A stretch of DNA of 64,000 nucleotides. Source: Ahrensia sp. (GTDB lineage: Bacteria > Pseudomonadota > Alphaproteobacteria > Rhizobiales > Rhizobiaceae). The position numbers were made by a program, and so were the translations under genes. Positions 1 to 12,001 of this stretch are shown piece after piece (position 1 is the first letter of the stretch; each line of letters begins with the position of its first letter). The DNA lies in NCBI GenBank assembly GCA_002698425.1, contig NZXU01000050.1, positions 1 to 64,000 of the forward strand. The letters are read 5' to 3'. The notes beneath the pieces were generated by a model that was not told the DNA's origin, ran no database searches, and saw nothing but the letters and a program-made list of their open reading frames with translations.

Positions 1-562
1 CGACCAGTTCGCCCGCCATGTGGCCCGGCGATGAAAAATAGGGGCCGATCTTGACCGAGACCGGGATCTTCACGGTGGAACTGACGGCGCGCACGACATC
101 GATGTAACGGGCTTCGACGTCGCGGCCACTTTCCGTCATGTCGGAGGGGATGAAGAAGATGTTCAGCTCGATCGCGGCGGCGCCCGCCTGCTCGATATCC
201 CTAGCATAGTCCACCCAGCCGGTGGCGGTCGTGCCGTTGAGGCTGGCGATGACCGGGATGGCGAGCGAAGCGGCCGCATTCTCGACCAGGGCCAGATGCT
301 GGTCCGTATCGTAGGCATAAGCGGTCTGCGCCGGGAAATAACTCAGTGCCTCGCTGAAACTGTCAGCGCCGTGGTCGATCAGCGCGTCCAGCATCTCTTG
401 TTCGCGCTCGATCTGTTCCTCGAAGATCGATGGCAATACCACCGCGCCGGCGCCGCAATCCTGAAGGCGCAGCAGATTGTCCAGATGACGGTTGAGCGGG
501 CCGGCGCTCGCCACGACAGGGCTCTTCAACGCGAGGCCGAGATAGCTGGCGGTCAGATCCAT
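1..562 (-). CDS. dihydroorotate dehydrogenase-like protein (C-terminus beyond window edge)
   Basis: The frame is open from an ATG at 562 to the window edge, giving 187 residues beginning MDLTASYLGLALKSPVV. It reads as an FMN-binding TIM barrel of the dihydroorotate dehydrogenase class: the N-terminal 'LGLALKSPVVASAGPL' segment, then 'IPVIASLNGTTATGW' and 'AIELNIFF' strands and 'IPVSVKIGPYFSS'. Members of this family often lie beside pyruvate:ferredoxin oxidoreductase genes and probably do not act in pyrimidine synthesis; the true substrate is not known. A GGGAGG Shine-Dalgarno sits 5-6 nt before the ATG. It starts 10 nt after the nifJ stop, so it is the third gene of the operon. The C-terminal half is outside the window. 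Confidence 0.85.
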   Translation of the reverse strand, partial: MDLTASYLGLALKSPVVASAGPLNRHLDNLLRLQDCGAGAVVLPSIFEEQIEREQEMLDALIDHGADSFSEALSYFPAQTAYAYDTDQHLALVENAAASLAIPVIASLNGTTATGWVDYARDIEQAGAAAIELNIFFIPSDMTESGRDVEARYIDVVRAVSSTVKIPVSVKIGPYFSSPGHMAGELV

Positions 563-572
563 GTCGGCCTCC

Positions 573-4152
<3,580 letters not shown>

Positions 4153-4160
<8 letters not shown>

Positions 4161-5790
4161 TGGCGGCAACCTCCGGGATCATCTCGATGGCGTGGCAGGG
4201 GCACTGTTCGAAACAGGTTGCGCAGCCGGTGCATTTGTCGAAGTCGAATTCGTAGCGCTTGCCGGGGCCGAGCTTGATGATCGCATTCTCGGGACAGGCG
4301 GCAAAGCAATTGTCGCATTCGTAGCAGTCGCCGCAGGAATAGCAGCGCTGCGCCTCGAACCGGGCCTGCTTTTCGGTGAACCCGCCGACGATCTCGTCGA
4401 ACCCGGCCCGCCGGTCGCTTTCCAGCCGCTGCTGCTTTCCCGGCTCGGCGTCCGAATAGACCGGCAGATGCAGCTTGTCGAAAGTGACGAGATCGGCGGA
4501 TGGCGGCTCGACATAGCCGGCGCCGTTCAGCCAGGCATCGATGTGCTTGGCCGCGCGCTTGCCGTGGCCGACCGAGATCGTCACGGATTGCTGGCTCGGC
4601 ACCATGTCACCGCCCGCGAACACGCCATTGGCACCGGTCATCATGTCGGGTCCGATCTCGACCGCGCCATCGGGCGTGAAGGCGATGCCGGGTATCGCGG
4701 ACAGGAAGCCGCTGTCGCTTTGCTGGCCGAGCGCCAGGACCACCGCGTCGGCCGACAGCGTCTCCATTTCTCCCGTCGGACGCGGCTTGCCATTCTCATC
4801 GAGTTCCATGCGCTCCACCGTCAGGTCGGAGCCGGAAATTTCGCGGATGGTGGTCAGCCATTTGAACTTGACGCCTTCCTCCAGCGCCTCGTCGGCCTCG
4901 AAGGCGTGCGCCGGCATGTGCTCGCGGTCGCGCCGGTAGACGATCAGCGTCTCGGCGGCGCCCAGGCGCTTCGCGGTGCGGGCGGCGTCCATCGCGGTGT
5001 TCCCGCCGCCATAGACGACGACGCGGCGGCCGAGGAGCGGCGGCCGGCCGGCGCTGGTCTCATGCAGAACATTGACGGCGTCGAGGACGCGCGCGGCATC
5101 GCGGGCGGGAATATCCACGCGCTTGCCGAGGCCCGCGCCGATCGCCAGGAAAACCGCGTCGAAGCCGCCCTGCCGCTTTTCGGCCATCAGGTCGGTGACC
5201 TTGTGATTGGTGACGATCTTCACGCCGAGCGCCTCGATGCGCGCCACCTCCTGCGCCAGTTCCTTGCGCGGCATGCGGTAGGCCGGGATGCCGAAATGCA
5301 TCATGCCGCCGGCGACCGGGCCGGCCTCGCGAATCTCGACGGCATGGCCGAGCCTCGCCAGGTGATAGGCAGCAGAAAGCCCAGCCGGCCCCGCGCCGAC
5401 CACCAGCACCTTTTTCCCGCTCGGCGGACGGACTGTCTTGAACGCCCAGCCCTTTTCCGCCGCCATGTCGCCGAGGAAACGCTCGACGGCATGGATCGAG
5501 ACGGGCGCGTCGACCTCGCCCCGGTTGCAGCCGCTTTCGCAGGGGTGATAGCAGACGCGGCCGTGAACGGCCGGCATCGGATTTTGCGCGGTGAGGATGT
5601 CCCATGCCTCATGGTAGCGGCCGGCCTGCGCCTCGGCGAGCCAGCCTCGAATGTCTTCGCCCGCCGGACAGGAATTGCTGCAGGGCGGCGTCAGCGTCAC
5701 ATATTGCGGCTTTTCGTGCCGGACGGGACCGGTGCCGTGCGACACGGTCAAATCGACAGCGGGCGTGAAGTCCGGTAGCTTGGTGTTCAA
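4153..5790 (-). CDS. GltD-like NAD(P)/FAD oxidoreductase with C-terminal 2x[4Fe-4S] domain
   Basis: A 545-residue flavoprotein. The N-terminus has the Fe-S cysteines of the glutamate synthase small-subunit family (CSNSCPAGEDIRGW near residue 37, CYHPCESGCNRG near 85), followed by a FAD dinucleotide fold (VLVVGAGPAGLSAAYHLA near 130) and an NAD(P) fold (VVVYGGGNTAMDAA near 258). The last 70 residues add a ferredoxin-like domain with CYSCGDCYECDNCFAACP and CTGCATCFEQCP. No GltB partner is nearby. Its place ahead of nifJ suggests, by inference, that it moves electrons between PFOR ferredoxin and NAD(P)(H), like NfnB-type subunits. The start is a TTG at 5790 preceded by GAGGAAAC at correct spacing; no in-frame ATG fits better. 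Confidence 0.9.
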
Positions 5791-5853
5791 GTTTCCTCGC
5801 GCCCCTCTTCCGTCATATGCAATCTAGTGTCGCTTGCGACGCTCCGTTGCGCG

Positions 5854-5867
5854 TTGATCGGCGTCAA
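5854..5867. promoter_or_regulatory. FNR/FixK-like binding box upstream of the PFOR operon
   Basis: TTGATCGGCGTCAA matches the FNR/FixK/Anr consensus TTGAT-N4-ATCAA at nine of ten defined positions. It lies about 64 nt upstream of the TTG start at 5790, a plausible distance for activation of the oxidoreductase-nifJ-DHOD-like operon. The surrounding gap (5791-6068) has no credible gene. Site function is inferred from motif and context only. Confidence 0.6.
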
Positions 5868-6068
5868 GACTGACAAATTATCTTGCAGAAAGAGGCGGGA
5901 GATCCCGCTCGCGGTTGTCCGCGATTGCCCTCTGTCCTGCGCGGTAGTCGCCCCGCCCCCGGCGGAATCCGGCAAAGTTCGAATATGCGCAACGGGTTCA
6001 TCGGCAATGGAAGAGATTGGCGGGCCCTTTCGAGCGATGTAGCAAATCGTCCAATTGAGGCAGCCTTC

Positions 6069-6671
6069 TCAGGGCGTCGGGAGGTCCAGATCGGGCGCCG
6101 CCTCGATCAGTTGTGTCGTCATGCTCTCGAAAGTCTCGGACTTGAGGTGATAGAAGGCCTTGGCAATGAAACCGGTCTCGGGATGAACCCAATATTTGTG
6201 GTGGTTCTCCGACTTGAAACCCTGCAGCGAGACGTAATCGGCTTCGACCGTGTCAAACATGACACCGTCCAGTTCCTCGGTCCCGCAGACCTCGTTTCTC
6301 GCGCTTTGCGCGTTCTCCTCCATCTGCGCCCTGGCGGCGTCCGGGTCGCTGTCGAAATCGCGAAGCTTCGTCCAGCTCTCGCCCTTGTCGGCGGAGGTGT
6401 ACATGACCTTGTCGTGGGTCAGCACCCAGGGCTGGCCCGCGGGTTCGATCACCTCGGTCATCCAGTGACCCGGCGCTTCCTGATAGAACCAGTTCTGGCT
6501 GGCCGGCGCGCCCTTGATCTCCTGCGTGACATGGATCTTCACCGCGCCGTCGCCATTGCCCTCGACCAGCAAACGGACGAATTGTTCGCGGCAGGTCTCG
6601 GCGGAGGCCGGAAAGGCCGCTGCGGAGGCCAGCAAGGCGGCGACGATTACGGGTCTGGCAATTCGTTTCAT
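6069..6671 (-). CDS. secreted hypothetical protein
   Basis: A 200-residue protein with a clear Sec signal peptide: MKRIARP, then a hydrophobic stretch ending AFPASA-ET, so cleavage is expected near residue 24. The mature part has aromatic, charged segments (NWFYQEAPGHWMTEV, KYWVHPETGFIAKAFYH) and two cysteines. I do not recognise a family with confidence. The repeated short beta-type segments could fit a LolA/LolB-like fold, but that is a guess. It is followed on the minus strand by the PFOR operon after 278 nt and faces the DUF123 gene divergently across 80 nt, so it is probably a single-gene unit of periplasmic function. Confidence 0.7.
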   Translation of the reverse strand: MKRIARPVIVAALLASAAAFPASAETCREQFVRLLVEGNGDGAVKIHVTQEIKGAPASQNWFYQEAPGHWMTEVIEPAGQPWVLTHDKVMYTSADKGESWTKLRDFDSDPDAARAQMEENAQSARNEVCGTEELDGVMFDTVEADYVSLQGFKSENHHKYWVHPETGFIAKAFYHLKSETFESMTTQLIEAAPDLDLPTP

Positions 6672-6751
6672 AAGTACATCCCTGCGTTGCGGTCACGTCT
6701 TCAATCCTGCCAGACCGGCGGGCCGATTCCCAGAGCCGTATCGCAGCCGCT

Positions 6752-7213
6752 ATGATGCCGCGCATGGATGACCTCTTGGCGGCAATCAGGGATGCGGGAC
6801 TTCCACCCGAAAGCTTTGGCCCGGAGGAGTCCACAGCCATTTCGCACAGGAAGGGCGCTTATGCGCTGCTGTTGCGGCTGGATGTGCCCGCCGAGTTCAA
6901 GCTGCGGACGGCCGAGGCCGCCAGTCTGACGCCCGGCTGGTTTGTCTATTGCGGAAGCGCCAAGGGACCCGGCGGATTGCGCGCCCGCTTACGCCGTCGC
7001 TTCCAACAGGACAAGGCGCTTCACTGGCACATCGACCGGTTGACCGCCGTCGCCGCAAGGATCGCCGCAGTGCCCGTTCAGGATGGAGACGAGTGCGCGC
7101 TTGTCGCCGCGCTGCTCGCAAACCGACATTTCGAGATCGCCGCCGGTTTCGGCAGCAGCGACTGCAGACAATGCGACAGCCATTTGCTGCGGTATCGCGC
7201 ATCGGCCGACTGA
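6752..7213 (+). CDS. DUF123 family (GIY-YIG-like) protein
   Basis: A protein of up to 153 residues. The segment 'GAYALLLRLDVP ... LTPGWFVYCGSAKGPGG' followed by 'LRARLRRRF', 'LHWHIDRLT' and the C-terminal 'GFGSSDCRQCDSHLL' match the DUF123 family, a relative of GIY-YIG nucleases in which the tyrosine pair is only partly conserved (YAL...VYCGSA). DUF123 is sometimes fused to endonuclease III; here it stands alone. Its biochemical role is not established. Starts at 6752, 6755 and 6764 are all possible because no good Shine-Dalgarno is visible; 6764 (MDDLLAAIRDAG) is attractive. It converges on uxuB, whose stop is 30 nt away. Confidence 0.75.
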   Translation: MMPRMDDLLAAIRDAGLPPESFGPEESTAISHRKGAYALLLRLDVPAEFKLRTAEAASLTPGWFVYCGSAKGPGGLRARLRRRFQQDKALHWHIDRLTAVAARIAAVPVQDGDECALVAALLANRHFEIAAGFGSSDCRQCDSHLLRYRASAD

Positions 7214-7242
7214 GGCGGTTTCTCGAAAACTCGTCCGGCAAC

Positions 7243-8706
7243 TTACGAGGCCAATTCGAAGCGCGCCGCGGCTTTCTCGGCGCCGATGTCCATCAGCGTG
7301 ACGAGCGCCTTTTCGAGGCCCTCGCGCATGGCGGGATCAGCTGCCAGGGACGCCGGGAAGATTTCGCCGATCGCAAGAAATCCCCGAACGATCTCGGCTA
7401 GCGATCCGCCTTTCTCCCAGATGGCGCGGAGGCGATCCGCCATCGGGTCACGGACGTCGATCGCGTCCCCCTTCTCGTCGGTGCCGGAGGTATAGCGTAT
7501 CCAGGCCGCGACGACGAGGAACAAGCCCTCCGGCGCATGGCCGGCCGCGAGGTTTTCCGCAATCGAGCCGAGCAGGCGCTGCGGCAGTTTCAGCGAGCCG
7601 TCCATGGCGATCTGCCAGGTGCGGTGGCGGATGCCGGGATTGGCGTAGCGATCCATCAGTGCGTCGGCATAGGCATTGAGATCGACACCGGGCGGCGGTG
7701 TCAGCACCGGGATGATCTCGTTTGCCCAGAGGTGGCGGATAAAGCCGGCAAGAGCCGGACGGGCGACGGCTTCGGAGACGGTCTCCGCGCCGGCGAGATA
7801 GCCGAGATAGGCGAGCGCGGAATGGGTTCCGTTCAGGCAGCGCAGCTTCATGTGCTCGTAAGGCCGGACATCCTCGACCAGCTCGACGCCAACCGCGCCG
7901 AGATCAGGACGCGCCCCGCCGGTGAAGCGATCCTCGATCACCCATTGGCGAAAGGGTTCATGCATGACCGGCGCGGCGTCGAAGGTGCCGGTTCGTTCCG
8001 CCAGACGTTCGATATCGGCGTCCGTCGTTGCCGGCACGATGCGGTCGACCATGGTGCAGGGAAAGCAGCATTCCGCTTCGATCCAGACTGCGAGGTCGTC
8101 GTCCATGCGCTTGGCCAGCTCCAGCACGATGCCGCGCAGCATGGCGCCGTTTTCCGGAAGATTGTCGCAGCAAAGGACGGTGAAGGGCGAAAGGCCCGCT
8201 TTGCGGCGGCGGTCGAGCGCGCGGCAGAGGAAACCGGGCGCGGATTTCGGCCGCTGCGGATCGGCGAGGTCGGCGACGATGTCGGGATGAGCGAAATCGA
8301 GCTTTCCCGTCGAGGGCGCGTGGCAATAGCCCTTTTCGGTGACGGTCAGCGAGACAATCTTCACCGCCGGATCGGCCATGGCGTCGAGCACCGCGCCGGG
8401 ATCCTCCGGCGCGACCAGCATGGATCGCACGGCCGTGCCGATGCGCAGCGTCTCGCCGCCCGGGCCGAGTTCGCAGGCCGTATAGGCGTAGTCCTGGGGA
8501 GCGAGGCGGTCGCGCAGATCAGGATGGCGCAGGCTGACGCCTAGAATGCCCCAGTCGCCGCCGGATATCCGCATCGCTTCCTCGATATAGAGCGCGCCAT
8601 GGGCTCTGAAGAAGGCGCCGAGGCCGAGATGGACGATGCCGATCGCCGGTTTCGGCCCACCCGCCGGGCGTTTGAGCCGCGGACGATTGCTTGCGTCGGC
8701 CGTCAC
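7243..8706 (-). CDS. uxuB: fructuronate reductase (mannitol dehydrogenase family)
   Basis: A 487-residue long-chain polyol dehydrogenase that by context reduces D-fructuronate to D-mannonate with NADH. Seen: the Rossmann start 'GIVHLGLGAFFRAHGALY', the 'SLTVTEKGYCH' segment, 'CCDNLPENG', 'MVDRIVPAT', and the family catalytic set in KLRCLNGTHSAL (Lys, Asn, His). The frame remains open further upstream, but the start is the GTG at 8706, which overlaps the uxaC stop as GTGA and gives the normal family length. It is the last gene of the dctPQM-uxaC-uxuB operon. Mannitol dehydrogenase or tagaturonate reductase activity is possible from family alone; the uxaC/uxuA neighbours favour UxuB. Confidence 0.9.
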   Translation of the reverse strand: MTADASNRPRLKRPAGGPKPAIGIVHLGLGAFFRAHGALYIEEAMRISGGDWGILGVSLRHPDLRDRLAPQDYAYTACELGPGGETLRIGTAVRSMLVAPEDPGAVLDAMADPAVKIVSLTVTEKGYCHAPSTGKLDFAHPDIVADLADPQRPKSAPGFLCRALDRRRKAGLSPFTVLCCDNLPENGAMLRGIVLELAKRMDDDLAVWIEAECCFPCTMVDRIVPATTDADIERLAERTGTFDAAPVMHEPFRQWVIEDRFTGGARPDLGAVGVELVEDVRPYEHMKLRCLNGTHSALAYLGYLAGAETVSEAVARPALAGFIRHLWANEIIPVLTPPPGVDLNAYADALMDRYANPGIRHRTWQIAMDGSLKLPQRLLGSIAENLAAGHAPEGLFLVVAAWIRYTSGTDEKGDAIDVRDPMADRLRAIWEKGGSLAEIVRGFLAIGEIFPASLAADPAMREGLEKALVTLMDIGAEKAAARFELAS

Positions 8707-10109
8707 AGGCGGTAGGCCTTTTTCACCAGCGTGTTGGTCAATTCGAGCGCCATCTGCTCGGCTTCCTCCATGTCCAGCCTGCCGTCGCCGACGAGGCCGG
8801 CGAGCCAGGCGCAATCGACGCGGCGCGCCACGTCGTGTCTTGCGGGGATCGAGCAGAAGGCGCGGGTATCGTCGTTGAAGCCGACGGTGTTGTAGATGCC
8901 GGCGGTTTCCGTGACGATTTGCCGGTACCGCATCATGCCTTCGGCGCTGTCGAAGAACCACCATGGCGGACCGAGACGAAGCGCCGGATAGACGCCGGCG
9001 AGCGGGGCGAGTTCGCGCGAATAGACGGTCTCGTCGAGGGTGAAGAGGATGATCGTCAGCTCGGAGCGCATGCCGACCGCGTCGAGAAGCGGTTTCAGCG
9101 CGCGGACATAGTCGGTGCGCTGCGGGATGTCGAATCCCTTGTCGCGGCCGAATTTCGCAAGGATGTCCGGCGAGTGATTTCGGTAAGAGCCAGCATGGAT
9201 CTGCATGACGAGGCCGTCGTCGAGGCTCATGCGCGCCATTTCGGTCAGCATGTGGCCGCGGAAGGCGTCGGCCTTTTCCGGCGTCAGGTCGCCGAGCAAT
9301 GCGCGCGCGAACAGAGCCGCCGCCTCGGCCTGCGGCAGGTCCTCGGTACGGGCGTTCGGATGGCCGTGGTCGCTTGCCGTCGCGCCGTGCTGTTTGAAGA
9401 AGGCGCGGCGTTTGCGGTGCGCCTCCAGGTAGCCTTCCCACTTCGTGGTGTCGCAGCCGGTGAGCTCACCGAATTTTTCGATGTTGCTGGCGAAATCCGG
9501 GGCTTCGGGATCGATCACGGTGTCGGGGCGGTAGGTGGTGACGACGCGGCCTTCCCAGCCGGATTCGGCGATCATGCGATGCCATTTCAGTTCGTCGAGC
9601 GCGCCCTCCGTCGTCGACAGCGCCTCGATGCCGAACCGCTCGAACAGGGCGCGCGGCCGATATTCATCCGAGGCGAGGCGTTCGGAGATCGTGTCGTAGT
9701 AGAGATCGGCGGTATCGGCGGACAGGCGCTCTTCGAGGTCGAACAAGGTTTCGAAGGCGTGATCGAGCCACATGCGCGTCGGCGTCGCGCGGAACAGGTG
9801 ATAGTGGCTGGCGAAGAGCCGCCAGATCGTGCGTCCGTCAGTTTCGACCGGACCGCCATCAGCCCGCGGGACGCCGAGATCGGCGAGATCCACGCCCTGC
9901 GAACAGAGCATGCGGAAGACATAGTGGTCCGGCGTCACGAAGAGCCGCGCCGGGTCCGGAAAGGGTTCGTTTTCGGCGAACCATCGCGGATCGGTGTGGC
10001 CGTGCGGCGAGACGATCGGCAGATCGGCAATGCTCTCGTAAAGGCGCCGCGCGGTCTTGCGGGTCGGGGGATCGTTCGGAAACAGCCTGTCCGGATCAAG
10101 CAGGGGCAA
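8703..10109 (-). CDS. uxaC: glucuronate (uronate) isomerase
   Basis: A 468-residue enzyme that isomerises D-glucuronate to D-fructuronate, and D-galacturonate to tagaturonate. The family length and start region match, with the metal-binding 'IVSPHGHTDPRWF' near residue 35. Other diagnostic segments are 'LWLDHAF'-type sequence (here MWLDHAFETLF), 'TTYRPDTVIDPE' and 'NTVGFNDDTRAFCSIPARHD'. The start codon is a TTG at 10109 with GGGAG seven nt upstream; no in-frame ATG lies nearby. It follows dctM by 27 nt and overlaps uxuB by 4 nt, placing isomerase and reductase in one transcript with the transporter. Confidence 0.95.
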   Translation of the reverse strand: MPLLDPDRLFPNDPPTRKTARRLYESIADLPIVSPHGHTDPRWFAENEPFPDPARLFVTPDHYVFRMLCSQGVDLADLGVPRADGGPVETDGRTIWRLFASHYHLFRATPTRMWLDHAFETLFDLEERLSADTADLYYDTISERLASDEYRPRALFERFGIEALSTTEGALDELKWHRMIAESGWEGRVVTTYRPDTVIDPEAPDFASNIEKFGELTGCDTTKWEGYLEAHRKRRAFFKQHGATASDHGHPNARTEDLPQAEAAALFARALLGDLTPEKADAFRGHMLTEMARMSLDDGLVMQIHAGSYRNHSPDILAKFGRDKGFDIPQRTDYVRALKPLLDAVGMRSELTIILFTLDETVYSRELAPLAGVYPALRLGPPWWFFDSAEGMMRYRQIVTETAGIYNTVGFNDDTRAFCSIPARHDVARRVDCAWLAGLVGDGRLDMEEAEQMALELTNTLVKKAYRL

Positions 10110-10136
10110 TGTCGTCTCCCAGGGTTGCGGCGAGGT

Positions 10137-11417
10137 TTAACCGAAAGCGAGGTGCGGCAGGAAGAGCACCACACCGGGGAAAAACAGCAGGATCATGACG
10201 AGCAGCACGATCGCGCCGACGAAAGGCAGGGATTCGCGGACATACTCCTCGATCTTGCAGTCGAGAAGGGAGCAGACCGTGTACATCGCAACGCCGACCG
10301 GCGGCGTCATCGAGCCGAGCGTGACGAGGGTCATCATCAGAATGCCGAAATGGACCGGATCGAAGCCGACGGACTTGATCACCGGCACGAAAATCGGGGT
10401 CAGGAGAAGGACGAGCACGGTGCTTTCGACGAACAGTCCGGCGACGAAGAGCATCGCCAGGATAATGGCGACGATCGCCTGCGGCTGAGTAATGCCCGAC
10501 AGAAGCGCGCCGGCAATGGTCTGCGGCACCTGCAGGAAGATGATGGCGAAACCGATCATGCCCGACATCAGAATGATCAGCATGATCATGCCGATATCGG
10601 AAACCGAATTCTCGATGGCATGCATCGCCTTGGCGAGCGTCAGTTCGCGGTGGGCAAGGAAGCCGACGGCGAAGGCGTAGACGACGGCAAAGGCACCGAC
10701 CTCTGAGGGCGTGAAAAGTCCGCCGCGGATCGAGACGATCAGCAGGACCGGGAAGGCGAGCGCCCATTTGGCATCCCAGGCGGCGCGCCATACGGCGCCG
10801 GAGGACGGCTTCTTCGCGTCGGCCGCTACATAGTTGCGCCGCCGCGCGACCAGCCATGCGGTGACCATCAGGAACAGCATCATCAAAATGCCGGGGACGA
10901 TACCCGCAAGGAAGAGCTTACCAATGGAGACCTGGCCGACATAGCCGTAGAGGATCAGGCCGATGGAGGGCGGGATGGTCGCGGTGATCAGCGACGACAG
11001 CGCGATGACAGCGGCGGAATAGCCCCTGGAATAGCCGTTGCCGATCATCTGCGGTCCGAGAATGCGCGCCTCCATCGCGGCGTCGGCGACCGCGGAGCCG
11101 GATACCCCGCCCATCAAAGTGGACAGGATGATCGACACCTGCGCCAAACCGCCGGCCATCCAGGACACGGTGATGTTGGCGAATTTGAACAGGCGGTCGG
11201 TGATGCCGCTCTCGTTCATCAAATGGCCAGCGAAAACGAAGAAAGGCACGGCCAGCAGCGGGAAGCTCTGCGAGACCGAGGCCACCTTCTGCACGCCGAT
11301 CGACATCGGCATCACGTCGGAGGTCAGGAAGAAGACGAAACCGGACAGGCCGATGGCGAAAGCCACGGGTGCCCCGAGAATCAGGAGGACGAGGAAGACG
11401 GCGCCGATCAGAAGCAT
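10137..11417 (-). CDS. dctM: TRAP transporter large permease (DctM)
   Basis: A 426-residue inner-membrane protein made almost wholly of hydrophobic helices, as in the DctM family of about 12 segments. Seen: the N-terminal 'LILGAPVAFAIGLSGFVFFL', 'FPLLAVPFFVFAGHLMNESGI', 'LMGGVSGSAVADAAMEARI', 'TATIPPSIGLILYG' and near the C-terminus 'MTLVTLGSMTPPVGVAMYTV', all typical. It couples Na+ entry to solute uptake together with DctQ and the periplasmic DctP. It begins 2 nt after the dctQ stop. Neighbouring uxaC and uxuB indicate hexuronate as the cargo, by inference. Confidence 0.95.
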   Translation of the reverse strand: MLLIGAVFLVLLILGAPVAFAIGLSGFVFFLTSDVMPMSIGVQKVASVSQSFPLLAVPFFVFAGHLMNESGITDRLFKFANITVSWMAGGLAQVSIILSTLMGGVSGSAVADAAMEARILGPQMIGNGYSRGYSAAVIALSSLITATIPPSIGLILYGYVGQVSIGKLFLAGIVPGILMMLFLMVTAWLVARRRNYVAADAKKPSSGAVWRAAWDAKWALAFPVLLIVSIRGGLFTPSEVGAFAVVYAFAVGFLAHRELTLAKAMHAIENSVSDIGMIMLIILMSGMIGFAIIFLQVPQTIAGALLSGITQPQAIVAIILAMLFVAGLFVESTVLVLLLTPIFVPVIKSVGFDPVHFGILMMTLVTLGSMTPPVGVAMYTVCSLLDCKIEEYVRESLPFVGAIVLLVMILLFFPGVVLFLPHLAFG

Positions 11418-11419
11418 GA

Positions 11420-11932
11420 TCAGACTTCCTCATGGAGTTCGGCGTTGCCGTCAGGGCGCGCGAAGACGAGGAGCCGGCCCTGCGGATCGCGCATGGCCTG
11501 GACGGCGTTGGCTATGATGACCGCGCTCAGGAGGATGCATCCGACCGGCACGGCAATGGTGACGAAACCATAAGAGATGCCGCTGTCACCGAATATCCGC
11601 TCCTTGTTGAGCATGGTGAGCTTGTAGCCCTCCCAGGCGAGCACGGTCATGAAGACGATGAACAGGGCCGCGAGGCCGAGTTCGATTGCGAGGCGGATGC
11701 GGCGGCCGAAATAGCGGACGACGAGATCGACGCCGAGATGCGCCCGATCGCGCATGGCGCGGGTGGCGCCGAAGAAGCACAGCCAGATGAGAAGAAGCTG
11801 GGCCATGTCGACCGACCAGATCAGCGGATGACCGAAAAACCGCATGACCGCGGCGGCGAAAACAAGGCCCGTGATCACGAGCAACAGGACAGCGCCTATC
11901 GCCAGTTCGAGCCGCGCAAGCAATCGCGCCAA
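11420..11932 (-). CDS. dctQ: TRAP transporter small permease (DctQ)
   Basis: A 170-residue membrane protein with four hydrophobic segments, the usual DctQ topology: 'IGAVLLLVITGLVFAAAVMRFF', then the signature 'IWSVDMAQLLLIWLCFFGATRAMRDRAHLGVD', 'LAIELGLAALFIVFMTVLAW', and a final segment 'GFVTIAVPVGCILLSAVIIA'. It pairs with DctM and stabilises the permease. It is 69 nt downstream of dctP, with a strong stem-loop in that gap, and 2 nt upstream of dctM. Confidence 0.93.
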   Translation of the reverse strand: MARLLARLELAIGAVLLLVITGLVFAAAVMRFFGHPLIWSVDMAQLLLIWLCFFGATRAMRDRAHLGVDLVVRYFGRRIRLAIELGLAALFIVFMTVLAWEGYKLTMLNKERIFGDSGISYGFVTIAVPVGCILLSAVIIANAVQAMRDPQGRLLVFARPDGNAELHEEV

Positions 11933-11955
11933 TTCATGCCCTCCCGCACCTGTTT

Positions 11956-11977
11956 CGGGCGGGCCGAAGCCCGCCCG
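11956..11977 (-). promoter_or_regulatory. intercistronic stem-loop between dctP and dctQ
   Basis: CGGGCGGGC and GCCCGCCCG form a perfect 9-bp G/C stem around a 4-nt loop, which reads UUCG on the transcript strand. No U-run follows (AAACA), so it is not a classical terminator. Such hairpins after solute-binding-protein genes commonly protect the upstream mRNA and lower permease expression; that role here is inferred. Confidence 0.7.
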
Positions 11978-12001
11978 TCTTCATTTCAGCACGAGCGCCC
12001 G

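Noticed and set aside
5787..5975. Small open frame upstream of the GltD-like gene
   Set aside because: No Shine-Dalgarno, no homology and it covers the FNR-like box; treated as part of the regulatory region.
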